This document shows, in pieces, positions 35,678 through 43,243 of a stretch of DNA of 64,000 nt; within the stretch, counting starts at the first letter, position 1; each line of letters opens with the position of its first letter. The position numbers were made by a program, and so were the translations under genes. The notes under the pieces were generated by a model, which was given only the letters and a program-made list of their open reading frames with translations, made no database searches and had not been told where the DNA came from. The stretch is from the NCBI RefSeq assembly GCF_907165215.1, contig NZ_CAJRAY010000041.1:19637-83636 (forward strand), read 5' to 3'. The DNA is from Thermobacillus xylanilyticus. GTDB taxonomy: Bacteria; Bacillota; Bacilli; Paenibacillales; Paenibacillaceae.

Positions 35678-37755
35678 TTCGCGAATGGCTGCGGCGGCTG
35701 CCTCCCGATGCCGCAGACCGCTTTGCCGCCGCTTCTCCCTGGCCCGCGGCCGGAACGGATCGGAGTGGGTGGCCGGCGCAATCGGCCGACCCGGCAACGG
35801 TGTCGCGGGCGGCCGCCGCGCTGTCCCGGGATACGGCTGACGCGCTCCGCCTGATCATGGTCCGGTTCGGTTCCCTGCCGTTCGAACCGGATCAGTACGA
35901 AGCGGCGGCCTCCGCCGCGGGCCTGCCCGCCGGCATTGCGGCGCGGGAGCTGGAGCGCCTGCGCGCGGCCGGCATCATCTTCACCGTCCGCAAGACATGG
36001 GGCGACCGGCTGCATTTCATGGCCTCCGATGCGCTGGCCGCGTGGCTGGCCGCGCTGCTGCCGGCGGAGATCCGGCCGCTGCCGGGCGGCCGAAGGTCTG
36101 CGCGTCCGCTGCAGGACTATACGGAACCGTTCGGCATGCAGCTCATGCAATTGCTTGCCGAGCTGGGCAAACGCGGTCTGGCGCCGTCGGGGACCGGCGG
36201 CATCCAAAGCCGGACGGCCGCCGCAGCCGCCGCCCGGCTGTCGTTCGGGCCGGAAGCGCTGCGCCCGTATGAAGCCCGGTTCGCCCCGGGCGGCAAGGAG
36301 GAGCCGACGCTTCAGCTCGGCCTGGCCGCGGCGGTTCATCTCGGCCTGCTCGATGAATCCGATGGCCGGCCGGCCTGGCGCCGGGAGGCGCTGTCCGCAT
36401 GGCTGGCGATGGATGCCGGCCGCCGCGAGCGGGAATTGCTCGCGTTCGTGACGGACCGCCTCGCGGCCTGCGATGAACGGTTCATGCACGCCGCGGCGCT
36501 GCTGCGCGGACTCGAAGGCGGCGTCTGGTATCCGGCGGCGGGCATCGATGCGTGGCTCAAGCGGCATGTTCCGGCCGGTGCGGCGCATTGGCGCGTCTGG
36601 CTCGAGACGCTTGCCGCTCTCGGCTGGATGCAGACCGGAGTCTCGCCGGAAGGCGAGACGGTCGTCCGATGGCTGATCGAGCCGCGGGAAGGCGCCGGGA
36701 CGGACTGCGCGGCCGGCGCGCCGATCCGTTTCATGCCCGGAGCGGAGCTGGCCGTGCCGCCCGACCTCGACTGGCGGCTGCGGTGGGAACTGGAACTGCT
36801 GGCGGACAAGGTCCAACCCGGACCGATGACGGGCATGCGGCTTTCGGCCGCTTCGTATGTGCGATGGGTCGAGAACGGCCGAACGGCCGAAGAAGCGCTC
36901 GCCTTGCTGGAAGAAGCCGCCGGCAGCCCCCCGCCGGACGAGCTGGAGCGGTCGATCCGGGACTGGGAAGCGACGGCCGGCAGAATCGGCTTTCAGGAAG
37001 CGCTGCTGCTCGTCTGCGACGACAAGCGGATTGCGGACCGCATTGCCGCTGAACCGCCGGTTGCGGAACGGCTCGGCGAGCGGATCGGCGACCGGCATTT
37101 CCTGGTCGACCGGCGGCACATTGCGGAGCTGCGCAGACGGCTGGCAAAGGCCGGCGTCCCGGCGCGCTCCGGGCTTCCGGAAGCGGATGAACAGGTGCGT
37201 CAAACGTACCCGTCCGTCCGGGATTCGGGCGACGCGGACCGCGCTCGGGGCCGAGTGTCACCGGAGCAGCCCGGGGATTCCGCTGCGGTGAAGGCCATTC
37301 GGCTGCTGACCGGCATGCAGCTCACACGGTATGCGCCGGATCTGGACATCCGTCTGCCCGCGGCGGGCGCCGCATCCGGAGCCGGACGGACGCAGTCGGC
37401 GTCCGGTTCCGCACGGATGCATGCCGCTGCAGGTGCCGACAGTGGACGGATGCACGCGATCCGCGCGACCGGCCTGCCCGCACATTGGTTCAGCGCGGTG
37501 CGCCGCGTCCACCCTTCCACCCGGCGCGAAATGGTCAAGCGGGCGATCGAAATCGGCGCGGCCGTCCGCATCGTCCGGGAAGGAGCGGAGATGGACATCC
37601 TGCCGGAGCGGCTGGAGGAGACGGACGGCGGCTGGCGGATGCTCGGCCGTGCCCTGGACTGCCCGCCCGATCAATCGGTCCGTGTCGCGCTGGACGGGGA
37701 TTCCTGGTCCGACATGCAGCTTCTGCTTCCCGAATGGATCGGCGGCAGGAAATAA
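35671..37755 (+). CDS. XPB-helicase partner with XPB N-terminal-like domain
   Basis: A 694-residue protein encoded in a seven-base overlap with the XPB helicase. No Walker motif or transmembrane segment is visible. The first 300 residues are Ala/Leu/Arg-rich and look like winged-helix arrays. Around 350-500 it has IRFMPGAELAVPPDLDWRLR, SAASYVRWVENGRTAEEALA and LVCDDKRIADRIAAE, the pattern of the helicase XPB/Ssl2 N-terminal-type domain. A Ser/Gly/Ala-rich low-complexity linker (about 570-595) precedes a C-terminal module (about 600-694) containing RREMVKRAIEIGAAVRIVR. In archaea the XPB partner is the Bax1 nuclease; this protein is not Bax1-like. The tight coupling implies a complex. No enzymatic activity is predicted. 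Confidence 0.8.
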   Translation: MLIREWLRRLPPDAADRFAAASPWPAAGTDRSGWPAQSADPATVSRAAAALSRDTADALRLIMVRFGSLPFEPDQYEAAASAAGLPAGIAARELERLRAAGIIFTVRKTWGDRLHFMASDALAAWLAALLPAEIRPLPGGRRSARPLQDYTEPFGMQLMQLLAELGKRGLAPSGTGGIQSRTAAAAAARLSFGPEALRPYEARFAPGGKEEPTLQLGLAAAVHLGLLDESDGRPAWRREALSAWLAMDAGRRERELLAFVTDRLAACDERFMHAAALLRGLEGGVWYPAAGIDAWLKRHVPAGAAHWRVWLETLAALGWMQTGVSPEGETVVRWLIEPREGAGTDCAAGAPIRFMPGAELAVPPDLDWRLRWELELLADKVQPGPMTGMRLSAASYVRWVENGRTAEEALALLEEAAGSPPPDELERSIRDWEATAGRIGFQEALLLVCDDKRIADRIAAEPPVAERLGERIGDRHFLVDRRHIAELRRRLAKAGVPARSGLPEADEQVRQTYPSVRDSGDADRARGRVSPEQPGDSAAVKAIRLLTGMQLTRYAPDLDIRLPAAGAASGAGRTQSASGSARMHAAAGADSGRMHAIRATGLPAHWFSAVRRVHPSTRREMVKRAIEIGAAVRIVREGAEMDILPERLEETDGGWRMLGRALDCPPDQSVRVALDGDSWSDMQLLLPEWIGGRK

Positions 37756-37779
37756 CCATTCTATTTTGCCCCCCAAGAG

Positions 37780-37788
37780 TGGTATGAT
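37780..37788 (+). promoter_or_regulatory. Extended -10 promoter element of ylbF
   Basis: TG-G-TATGAT (37780-37788), 36 bases before the ylbF start; no convincing -35 hexamer. Confidence 0.5.
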
Positions 37789-37823
37789 AGTGAACAAGAC
37801 CGGATAACTGGGGGTGTTGGACA

Positions 37824-38309
37824 GTGGCCATGCAATTGCCGGCGGCCGGGACGTCCGGGCACAAGGACAATCCGGCGGCGGGACCGCTGGATATGGCGGC
37901 GCTTTTGACAGCCGCCTATGATTTGGGCGACATGATCAATCAGTCGGCCGATGCTGCCGATTATTTATATTGGAAGGCGCAGCTTGCGCAGGATGAGGAA
38001 GCGCAGGCTTTGATCCGGCGTTTCCGCAAGGCGAAGGAACGTTTCGAGGAATGCAGCAGGTTCGGCCGCTTCCACCCGGATTATCACGAGGCGAAGCGGG
38101 AGGCGGCCGAGCTGCAGCGCCAGCTTGACGAATGCGTGTCGGTCCGCCGTTTCAAGGCGGCCGAGCAAGCCGTGGACGACATGCTGCATGAGATCGCCGT
38201 CCTTCTCGCGAGGGCGGTGTCGGACGACATCAAGGTGCCGGGCAGCGGCTCGGTGCAGGGCGGATGCGGCAGCGGATCGTGCAGCGGCGGCTGCGCGAGC
38301 TGCGGCTGA
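37824..38309 (+). CDS. ylbF: YlbF/RicF family regulator with C-terminal cysteine cluster
   Basis: Component of the YaaT-YlbF-YmcA (RicTFA) complex, which in B. subtilis stimulates RNase Y-dependent mRNA maturation and affects sporulation and competence. The 161 residues include a long helical core (AQDEEAQALIRRFRKAKERF, CSRFGRFHPDYHEAKREAAE) and a Gly/Ser tail with Cys148, 153, 157 and 160. B. subtilis YlbF has a similar tail that helps bind an iron-sulfur cluster. The start is GTG at 37824 after GGGGGTG; an ATG six bases later is possible. ylbG follows after 87 bases, as in Bacillus. Confidence 0.9.
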   Translation: MAMQLPAAGTSGHKDNPAAGPLDMAALLTAAYDLGDMINQSADAADYLYWKAQLAQDEEAQALIRRFRKAKERFEECSRFGRFHPDYHEAKREAAELQRQLDECVSVRRFKAAEQAVDDMLHEIAVLLARAVSDDIKVPGSGSVQGGCGSGSCSGGCASCG

Positions 38310-38396
38310 CGGACCGGCCGCGGCTCTCCGCCGCTCCGGCTGCCGATTTCCGTGCGGAAGCCTGTACGGCAACTTAATATACGGAGGAGAATGCGG

Positions 38397-38714
38397 ATGA
38401 ACGACGCGCATGAGCAAGAAAGCGGTTCCGCCGCCAACGAAAGCGGTTCCCCGTTTGCGGAACGGGTCGGATACATCATCTGGGTCAGCGATCATCGCCT
38501 GGCCCGCAATCTGGACAAGTACGGCACGGTGCATTACATTTCGCGAAGAATGAATTATGCGGTCGTCTACATGGATGCGGACAAGGCGGAAGACACGGTC
38601 CGAAACATTGAGCGGCTTCCCTACGTAAAAAAGGCAGAACGTTCTTTCAGGGGTGAAATCCGGACGGAATACTCGAAAAATGTGCCGGACAAGACGCGCT
38701 CATACAGCATCTGA
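38397..38714 (+). CDS. ylbG: YlbG family protein (DUF2129)
   Basis: Small cytoplasmic protein of 105 residues with the family core: GYIIWVSDHRLARNLDKYGT, VHYISRRMNYAVVYMD and IERLPYVKKAERSFRGEI. YlbG is conserved next to YlbF across Bacillales; its function is unknown. The first 25 residues (Ser/Glu/Asn-rich) look unstructured and are longer than in B. subtilis. ATG 38397 follows GGAGGAG. Confidence 0.9.
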   Translation: MNDAHEQESGSAANESGSPFAERVGYIIWVSDHRLARNLDKYGTVHYISRRMNYAVVYMDADKAEDTVRNIERLPYVKKAERSFRGEIRTEYSKNVPDKTRSYSI

Positions 38715-38810
38715 TCCGGCCGGCGCCATGGAAATCGCCCTGAACGCCGCATTGTGATAAAATGGTAATCGGGACGGTACGGAGATTCCCGCATACTGGA
38801 GGTGTTCGCG

Positions 38811-39248
38811 ATGAAAGACAAGTCGACGGAGCGATGGGGCACGTATGAATCGTTCTATGTCGAGCTCAGCGGCAAAAAAGTCGCCGACATCGTCATCACG
38901 AACCACGCCAGGATGAGGTGGATCGACCGGATCGAACCGACGCGATCGGAACCTGCCGAAATTGCGGCGTTCATGTGGGAATGCCTGAAACAGGGAAGGA
39001 TTGAGCCTTACTACCGCAACGAGAATGATGTTTTCCTGATTGACGATGATCTCGTGTTCGTGGCCGAATTCACCGAACTGCCGGACGAGAGGGACCTGAT
39101 CGGCGAGCCGCTGCACAAAATGATCGTCGTCACCTTCCTCGGCCGGATGTCCGTGACGATCGAGCTTCGCGATCTGAAATCTTATTATTCGTGGCTTCGC
39201 CACTCGCGGCGGATGACGCTCATCAAGAACAGCCGCAAGCGAAAATAA
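38811..39248 (+). CDS. Hypothetical protein (145 aa), unknown family
   Basis: I do not recognise this protein. It has no signal or membrane segments. Visible blocks are YVELSGKKVADIVITNHARM followed by RWIDRIEP, an acidic helix (EIAAFMWECLKQGRIEPYY), strands DVFLIDDDLVFVAEF and MIVVTFLGRMSVTIELRDL, and a very basic C-terminus (RHSRRMTLIKNSRKRK) that could bind nucleic acid. The mixed alpha/beta layout with repeated hydrophobic strands suggests a compact single domain. GGAGGTG lies six bases before ATG 38811 and a strong terminator follows the stop, so the gene is real and probably monocistronic. Confidence 0.78.
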   Translation: MKDKSTERWGTYESFYVELSGKKVADIVITNHARMRWIDRIEPTRSEPAEIAAFMWECLKQGRIEPYYRNENDVFLIDDDLVFVAEFTELPDERDLIGEPLHKMIVVTFLGRMSVTIELRDLKSYYSWLRHSRRMTLIKNSRKRK

Positions 39249-39263
39249 CGGACTTGATGCACG

Positions 39264-39294
39264 CACATGCGCGACAAGGCGCATGTGTTTTTTT
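39264..39294 (+). terminator. Rho-independent terminator after the unknown gene
   Basis: Nine-pair stem (CACATGCGC at 39264-39272, GCGCATGTG at 39279-39287) with a six-base loop and a seven-T run (39288-39294), 16 bases after the stop. Confidence 0.92.
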
Positions 39295-39336
39295 GCGTTT
39301 CGAAGAGCTGCGTGATGCCGGCCGCCGCGTTTCAGG

Positions 39337-39342
39337 TATAAT
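39337..39342 (+). promoter_or_regulatory. -10 box of the LysR-type regulator gene
   Basis: Perfect TATAAT 31 bases before the start codon, directly after the previous terminator. The -35 region is poorly conserved, as often seen for autoregulated LysR genes. Confidence 0.5.
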
Positions 39343-39372
39343 GGGGATACGTACGCAAGGAGTGGTTGCCCC

Positions 39373-40284
39373 GTGGCGCTGAACTTTCACCAACTGCATA
39401 TTTTCTATACCGTCGTCGACAAGGGAAGCTTCTCCGCGGCCGCCCAGGCGCTGCACATGACCCAGCCCGCCGTGACGATGCAGGTGCAGTCGCTGGAAGA
39501 CTATTTCGGGACGAAACTGCTGCACCGGTCGACGAAACGGATCGAACTGACGGAAGCGGGCCGGGCGCTGCTCCCATACGCGCGGCAATCGATCGAGCTG
39601 ATCCGCGAGACGGACGCCGCGATGTCCAGGTTCACGCGGCAGCTCAAAGGCCGGCTGCAGCTCGGGGCCAGCCTGACGATCGGCGAATACATCCTGCCGC
39701 GGCTGCTCGGACCGTTCGGCAAAGAGTACCCGCACATCGCCATCAGCATGAAAGTGATGAATACCGCGCAGATCATGGAGGAGATTTTGAACCATCAGCT
39801 CAACTTCGGGCTCGTCGAGGCGCCGGTCCAGCATCCCGACATGCACATGGAGCCCGTCATGAATGACGAGCTGAAGTTGATCGCCCCGGCTTCGCATCCG
39901 CTGGCGCAGCGGAGCGAGGTGACGCTGACGGAGGCGATCCGGTATCCGTTCGTCCTGCGCGAACAAGGCTCCGGCACGCGGCTGGTCATGGAAGAGCAGC
40001 TGAAGGCGAGGCAGATCGACCCGCGCAGCCTCAACATCGTCATGGAGCTGGGCAGCACCGGAGCGGTGAAGTCGGCTGTGGAGGCGGGCGTCGGCATCTC
40101 GTTCGTCTCGGCTTCCTCGGTGAAGCATGAGGTCGCCCTCGGCCTGATCAAGATCGTGCCGCTCGCCGACGCCGAGTTCAAACGGGAATTCTACTCGATC
40201 TATCTGAAATCGGCGCTCCTGCCGATCTCGGCCGTGACATTTCTCACTTTCCTGAGAGAGAGGGATCTGCGCCAATGGCTGTAA
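39373..40284 (+). CDS. LysR-family transcriptional regulator
   Basis: DNA-binding regulator of 303 residues. The N-terminal winged helix-turn-helix (residues 1-60) reads FHQLHIFYTVVDKGSFSAAA, then ALHMTQPAVTMQVQSLEDYF and LLHRSTKRIELTEAGRALL. The effector-binding domain starts near 90 (RLQLGASLTIGEYILPRLLG) and includes VEAPVQHPDMHMEPV and VKSAVEAGVGISFVS. The sequence resembles the CysL/YwfK-like branch, but the effector and target are not evident. Start is GTG at 39373 after an AAGGAG site. It overlaps the next gene by ten bases, so the two are co-expressed. Confidence 0.92.
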   Translation: MALNFHQLHIFYTVVDKGSFSAAAQALHMTQPAVTMQVQSLEDYFGTKLLHRSTKRIELTEAGRALLPYARQSIELIRETDAAMSRFTRQLKGRLQLGASLTIGEYILPRLLGPFGKEYPHIAISMKVMNTAQIMEEILNHQLNFGLVEAPVQHPDMHMEPVMNDELKLIAPASHPLAQRSEVTLTEAIRYPFVLREQGSGTRLVMEEQLKARQIDPRSLNIVMELGSTGAVKSAVEAGVGISFVSASSVKHEVALGLIKIVPLADAEFKREFYSIYLKSALLPISAVTFLTFLRERDLRQWL

Positions 40285-41138
40285 AACTTGCGGCGGGACG
40301 CGCCGATCTGCATACGCATTCGACCGCGTCGGACGGGACGGGATCGCCGGCGGACAATGTGCGGCTCGCGCTGGAGTCGGGGCTGGCCGCCGTCGCCCTC
40401 ACCGACCACGACACCACGGCCGGCCTCGAGGAAGCGCTGGCGGAAGGCGAGCGGCTCGGCATCCGGGTCGTCCCGGGCGTCGAACTGAGCACGATGCAGG
40501 ACGGACTGGAAATTCATGTGCTCGGCTATTTTCTCGACTGGCGCGACGGACGCTGGCAGGAGCGGCTCGCCTCGCAGCGGGACGCGAGGATGAGGCGCAA
40601 TGCGATGATCATCGAACGGCTGAACGCGCTCGGGATGCCGGTGACCATGGAAGAGGTGGAGCGCGCCGCCGCCGGACGGTCGCCCGGCACATCGATCGGA
40701 CGGCCGCACATTGCGGCGGTGATGGTCGAGAAGGGGTACGTCGCGTCGAGGGCCGAGGCGTTCGACCGTTTCCTCGGCAGCGCGGGAGCGGCTTATGTGC
40801 GGGTTCCCCGTCCGACGCCGCTGGAGGCCGTAAACTGGATTCACGAAGCGGGCGGCGCGGCGGTCATCGCCCATCCCGGGCTGTACGGGCGGGACGAGCT
40901 GGTGGAGGCGCTGCTGCGCGAGGGGGCCGACGGCGTTGAAGCGTATCACTCCGACCACGGCCCTGACGATGAAGCGCGGTACGCGGCGATGGCCGAGCGG
41001 CACGGTGTCATCGCCACCGGAGGATCGGATTACCACGGCTCGCGCGGCGGCGAGGTATTCCACGGTCCGCTGGGCGGCAGAACCGTGGATGCGGCCGTCG
41101 CGGATCTGCTGGAGGCGGCGAGCCGGAAATATCGATGA
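40275..41138 (+). CDS. PHP-domain phosphoesterase (RNase AM/YciV-like)
   Basis: Metal-dependent hydrolase of 287 residues with the PHP metal-binding motifs: DLHTHSTASDGTGSP, LTDHDTTAGL, PGVELSTMQDGLEIHVLGYF, IAHPGLYG and TGGSDYHGS. E. coli YciV (RNase AM) and the related nucleoside 3',5'-bisphosphate phosphatases share this arrangement, with a helical insertion between the second and third motifs as seen here. The likely activity is removal of 5' nucleotides from short RNA ends or hydrolysis of pAp-type molecules; the exact substrate is uncertain. Translation is coupled to the LysR gene by a ten-base overlap. Confidence 0.9.
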   Translation: MAVKLAAGRADLHTHSTASDGTGSPADNVRLALESGLAAVALTDHDTTAGLEEALAEGERLGIRVVPGVELSTMQDGLEIHVLGYFLDWRDGRWQERLASQRDARMRRNAMIIERLNALGMPVTMEEVERAAAGRSPGTSIGRPHIAAVMVEKGYVASRAEAFDRFLGSAGAAYVRVPRPTPLEAVNWIHEAGGAAVIAHPGLYGRDELVEALLREGADGVEAYHSDHGPDDEARYAAMAERHGVIATGGSDYHGSRGGEVFHGPLGGRTVDAAVADLLEAASRKYR

Positions 41139-41163
41139 CGGCGGGCGGACCGCCGTCATGCTT

Positions 41164-42906
41164 TTACGTCACCGTCCGGACCGGCAGCGCCTTGATCCGC
41201 TCTTCGTCCGGCGTCACGAACAGCGTTTTCTGATGGTCGTAGATGACGAAGCCGGGCTTGGCGCCGCTCGGCTTGCGTACGTGGCGGATCAGCGTGTAGT
41301 CGACCGGCACGAGGCTCGATTCCTTGCCCCTGCTGTAATACGCCGCCAGCATCGCCGCCTCTTCCAGCGTCGCGTCGCCGAACCCGGTGCCGCGGATGAC
41401 GACGTGGGAGCCGGGGATGTCCTTCGTGTGCAGCCAGGTGTCGTTCGGCGACGCCAGCCGGTTCGTCAAATATTCGTTCTGCGTATTGTTCTTCCCGACG
41501 TAGATGGGCACGTTCTCCGACGACGTGTAGCAGAGCAGCGCCGGCCGGGCCTGCTTCTTCTTCCTCGCCCCCGTACCGCCCCGCTGCTTCAGGTAGCCCT
41601 GCTCCGCAAGCTCTTCCCGGATTTCCTCGATGTCTTGCAGCGACGCCGTCTCCAGCTGCGCCAGCAGCGTATCGAAGTACGCGATTTCCCCGCGCGCCGC
41701 TTCCATCTGGGCCGCCGCGGCCGTTATGCTGTTCTTCGCCTTGTTGTAGCGCTTGAACCAGCGCTGTGCGTTCTCCGAGGGCGTCAGCTGCGGATCCAGT
41801 TCGATCGTGACAGTGGGCTGCCGCTCGTCGTAGTAGTCGATCACTTCGACGCAAGGCTGCCCTTTCTGAATGGCATGCATGTTCGCGATGAGCAGTTCGC
41901 CGGTGATCCGGTACCGGTCCGCCTCCTTCGCTTCTTCGATCGTCGCTTCCAGCTTCTCGATCTTCTTCTCGTTTTTCGCCTTCTCGTTCAGCAGAAAGCG
42001 GTGCAGATCGGCCGACTTCTGGCGGACGAGATCGCGCTCGGCCTTGTCCCCGTAGTAGATTTCGAGACATTCCAGAATGGAATCGAACGTGCGGATGCCG
42101 CCGTCCAGATGGGTCAGCCGGGTCACCGAGAAAAAGGTCCGGCCGCCGCGGTCCACGATATTCGGTTCATACGCATGCGAGCGAAAGCTTTCCATCATGT
42201 CCCGGAACGCCCGCCACAGCGCTTCCGTATCGTCCGGAGCGCCGGAGGCCGCCGCGCGGTGGACGATCTCGCGCGCGAGCAAGGGGCTTATGCCGGCATA
42301 AGCGTCGACCAGCCGTCTGTCCGGCGCGTCGCCTTCCGACAGCCGGAGCGATTCGGTGAACCGGACATAGTCCGGGACGGCGAGCGGATCGGCTTTCGCC
42401 TGTTCCGGCGGCGGCGTGTAAGTGCTGCCGGGCATGACGACCCGGTAGCTGCTGATCGCCGGCGTGACATGGTGGATGCCGTCGTAGATGCGGCCGGTCG
42501 CCGGGTCGGTCAGGATGATGTTGCTGTGCCGGCCCATCAGTTCGACGACGATCCGTTTGAGCGAAATGTCACCGAGCTCGTCGCGCTGGCGGATGTCGAT
42601 ATGCAGCACCCGTTCGCATCCCGGCTGCGCAACGGTTTCAATGACGCCGCCTTCGCAGTGTTTGCGCATCAGCATGCAGAACATGGGCGCTTCAAGCGGG
42701 TTCGGCTGAGGCCGCGTGACCCAGTGAACCCGCGGATAGGTCGGATTCGCCGACAGCAGAAGCCGGGACTGTCCGCGCAGCCCGCCGCCGCGAAGCTGCA
42801 GCACGAGCGTATGATCATCAGGCTGATGAATGCGGTGAATGCGGGTTCCGGCGAGCTGCCGGAGCTCGTGCGCGATCGCGCGCACGACAATGCCGTCGAG
42901 TGACAT
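41164..42906 (-). CDS. rqcH: Ribosome quality-control factor RqcH (NFACT family)
   Basis: Binds stalled 50S subunits carrying peptidyl-tRNA and adds C-terminal alanine tails that mark the nascent chain for degradation. The 580 residues follow the NFACT layout: NFACT-N (residues 1-180, with RIHRIHQPDDHTLVLQLRGG and PMFCMLMRKHCEGG), a helix-hairpin and coiled-coil middle (about 270-430, KNEKKIEKLEATIEEAKEAD), and NFACT-R (about 445-560, with YVGKNNTQNEYLTNRLAS and DTWLHTKDIPGSHVVIRG). The ATG at 42906 gives the usual MS(L/F)DG start; five residues upstream would need a GTG with no good site. It is divergent from the calcium ATPase gene as in B. subtilis yloA-yloB. Confidence 0.95.
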   Translation of the reverse strand: MSLDGIVVRAIAHELRQLAGTRIHRIHQPDDHTLVLQLRGGGLRGQSRLLLSANPTYPRVHWVTRPQPNPLEAPMFCMLMRKHCEGGVIETVAQPGCERVLHIDIRQRDELGDISLKRIVVELMGRHSNIILTDPATGRIYDGIHHVTPAISSYRVVMPGSTYTPPPEQAKADPLAVPDYVRFTESLRLSEGDAPDRRLVDAYAGISPLLAREIVHRAAASGAPDDTEALWRAFRDMMESFRSHAYEPNIVDRGGRTFFSVTRLTHLDGGIRTFDSILECLEIYYGDKAERDLVRQKSADLHRFLLNEKAKNEKKIEKLEATIEEAKEADRYRITGELLIANMHAIQKGQPCVEVIDYYDERQPTVTIELDPQLTPSENAQRWFKRYNKAKNSITAAAAQMEAARGEIAYFDTLLAQLETASLQDIEEIREELAEQGYLKQRGGTGARKKKQARPALLCYTSSENVPIYVGKNNTQNEYLTNRLASPNDTWLHTKDIPGSHVVIRGTGFGDATLEEAAMLAAYYSRGKESSLVPVDYTLIRHVRKPSGAKPGFVIYDHQKTLFVTPDEERIKALPVRTVT

Positions 42907-43243
42907 CGGAAGAAAAACCACCTTTGACGTAATGCGTGCCTTGACATTTCTCTATCATGCCATAGTTCGGAGAAAAACTTAAGCGCATTCTGCGGCCGGT
43001 ATGGAGATAGTACGGTCTTGATTGACCGCCTGAAATCACGAGCACCGCGCAGAGAGCTGTGAACCGGCCCGAATCGGCCCGGATTTTGCCATTGCAAAAA
43101 TTATAATCTATCTTGCAAATTTACACCCCTTCGGCGCAAATGGGATATTTCACCGGTTGTCCGAATACATTATCCCTGTAACGAGGCTGTCCGCCCATTC
43201 GTTCCTGACGGGGGCCGGAGAGCGGATTACGGGAGGGAGACGG
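42907..43243. other. 337-base divergent intergenic region between rqcH and the calcium ATPase gene
   Basis: AT-richer than its surroundings around 43090-43135, with two TTGCAA hexamers flanking TATAAT (43102-43107). That box may be the -10 of the rightward ATPase promoter, though no matching -35 is seen. No gene, repeat or recognised riboswitch is visible. Confidence 0.5.
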
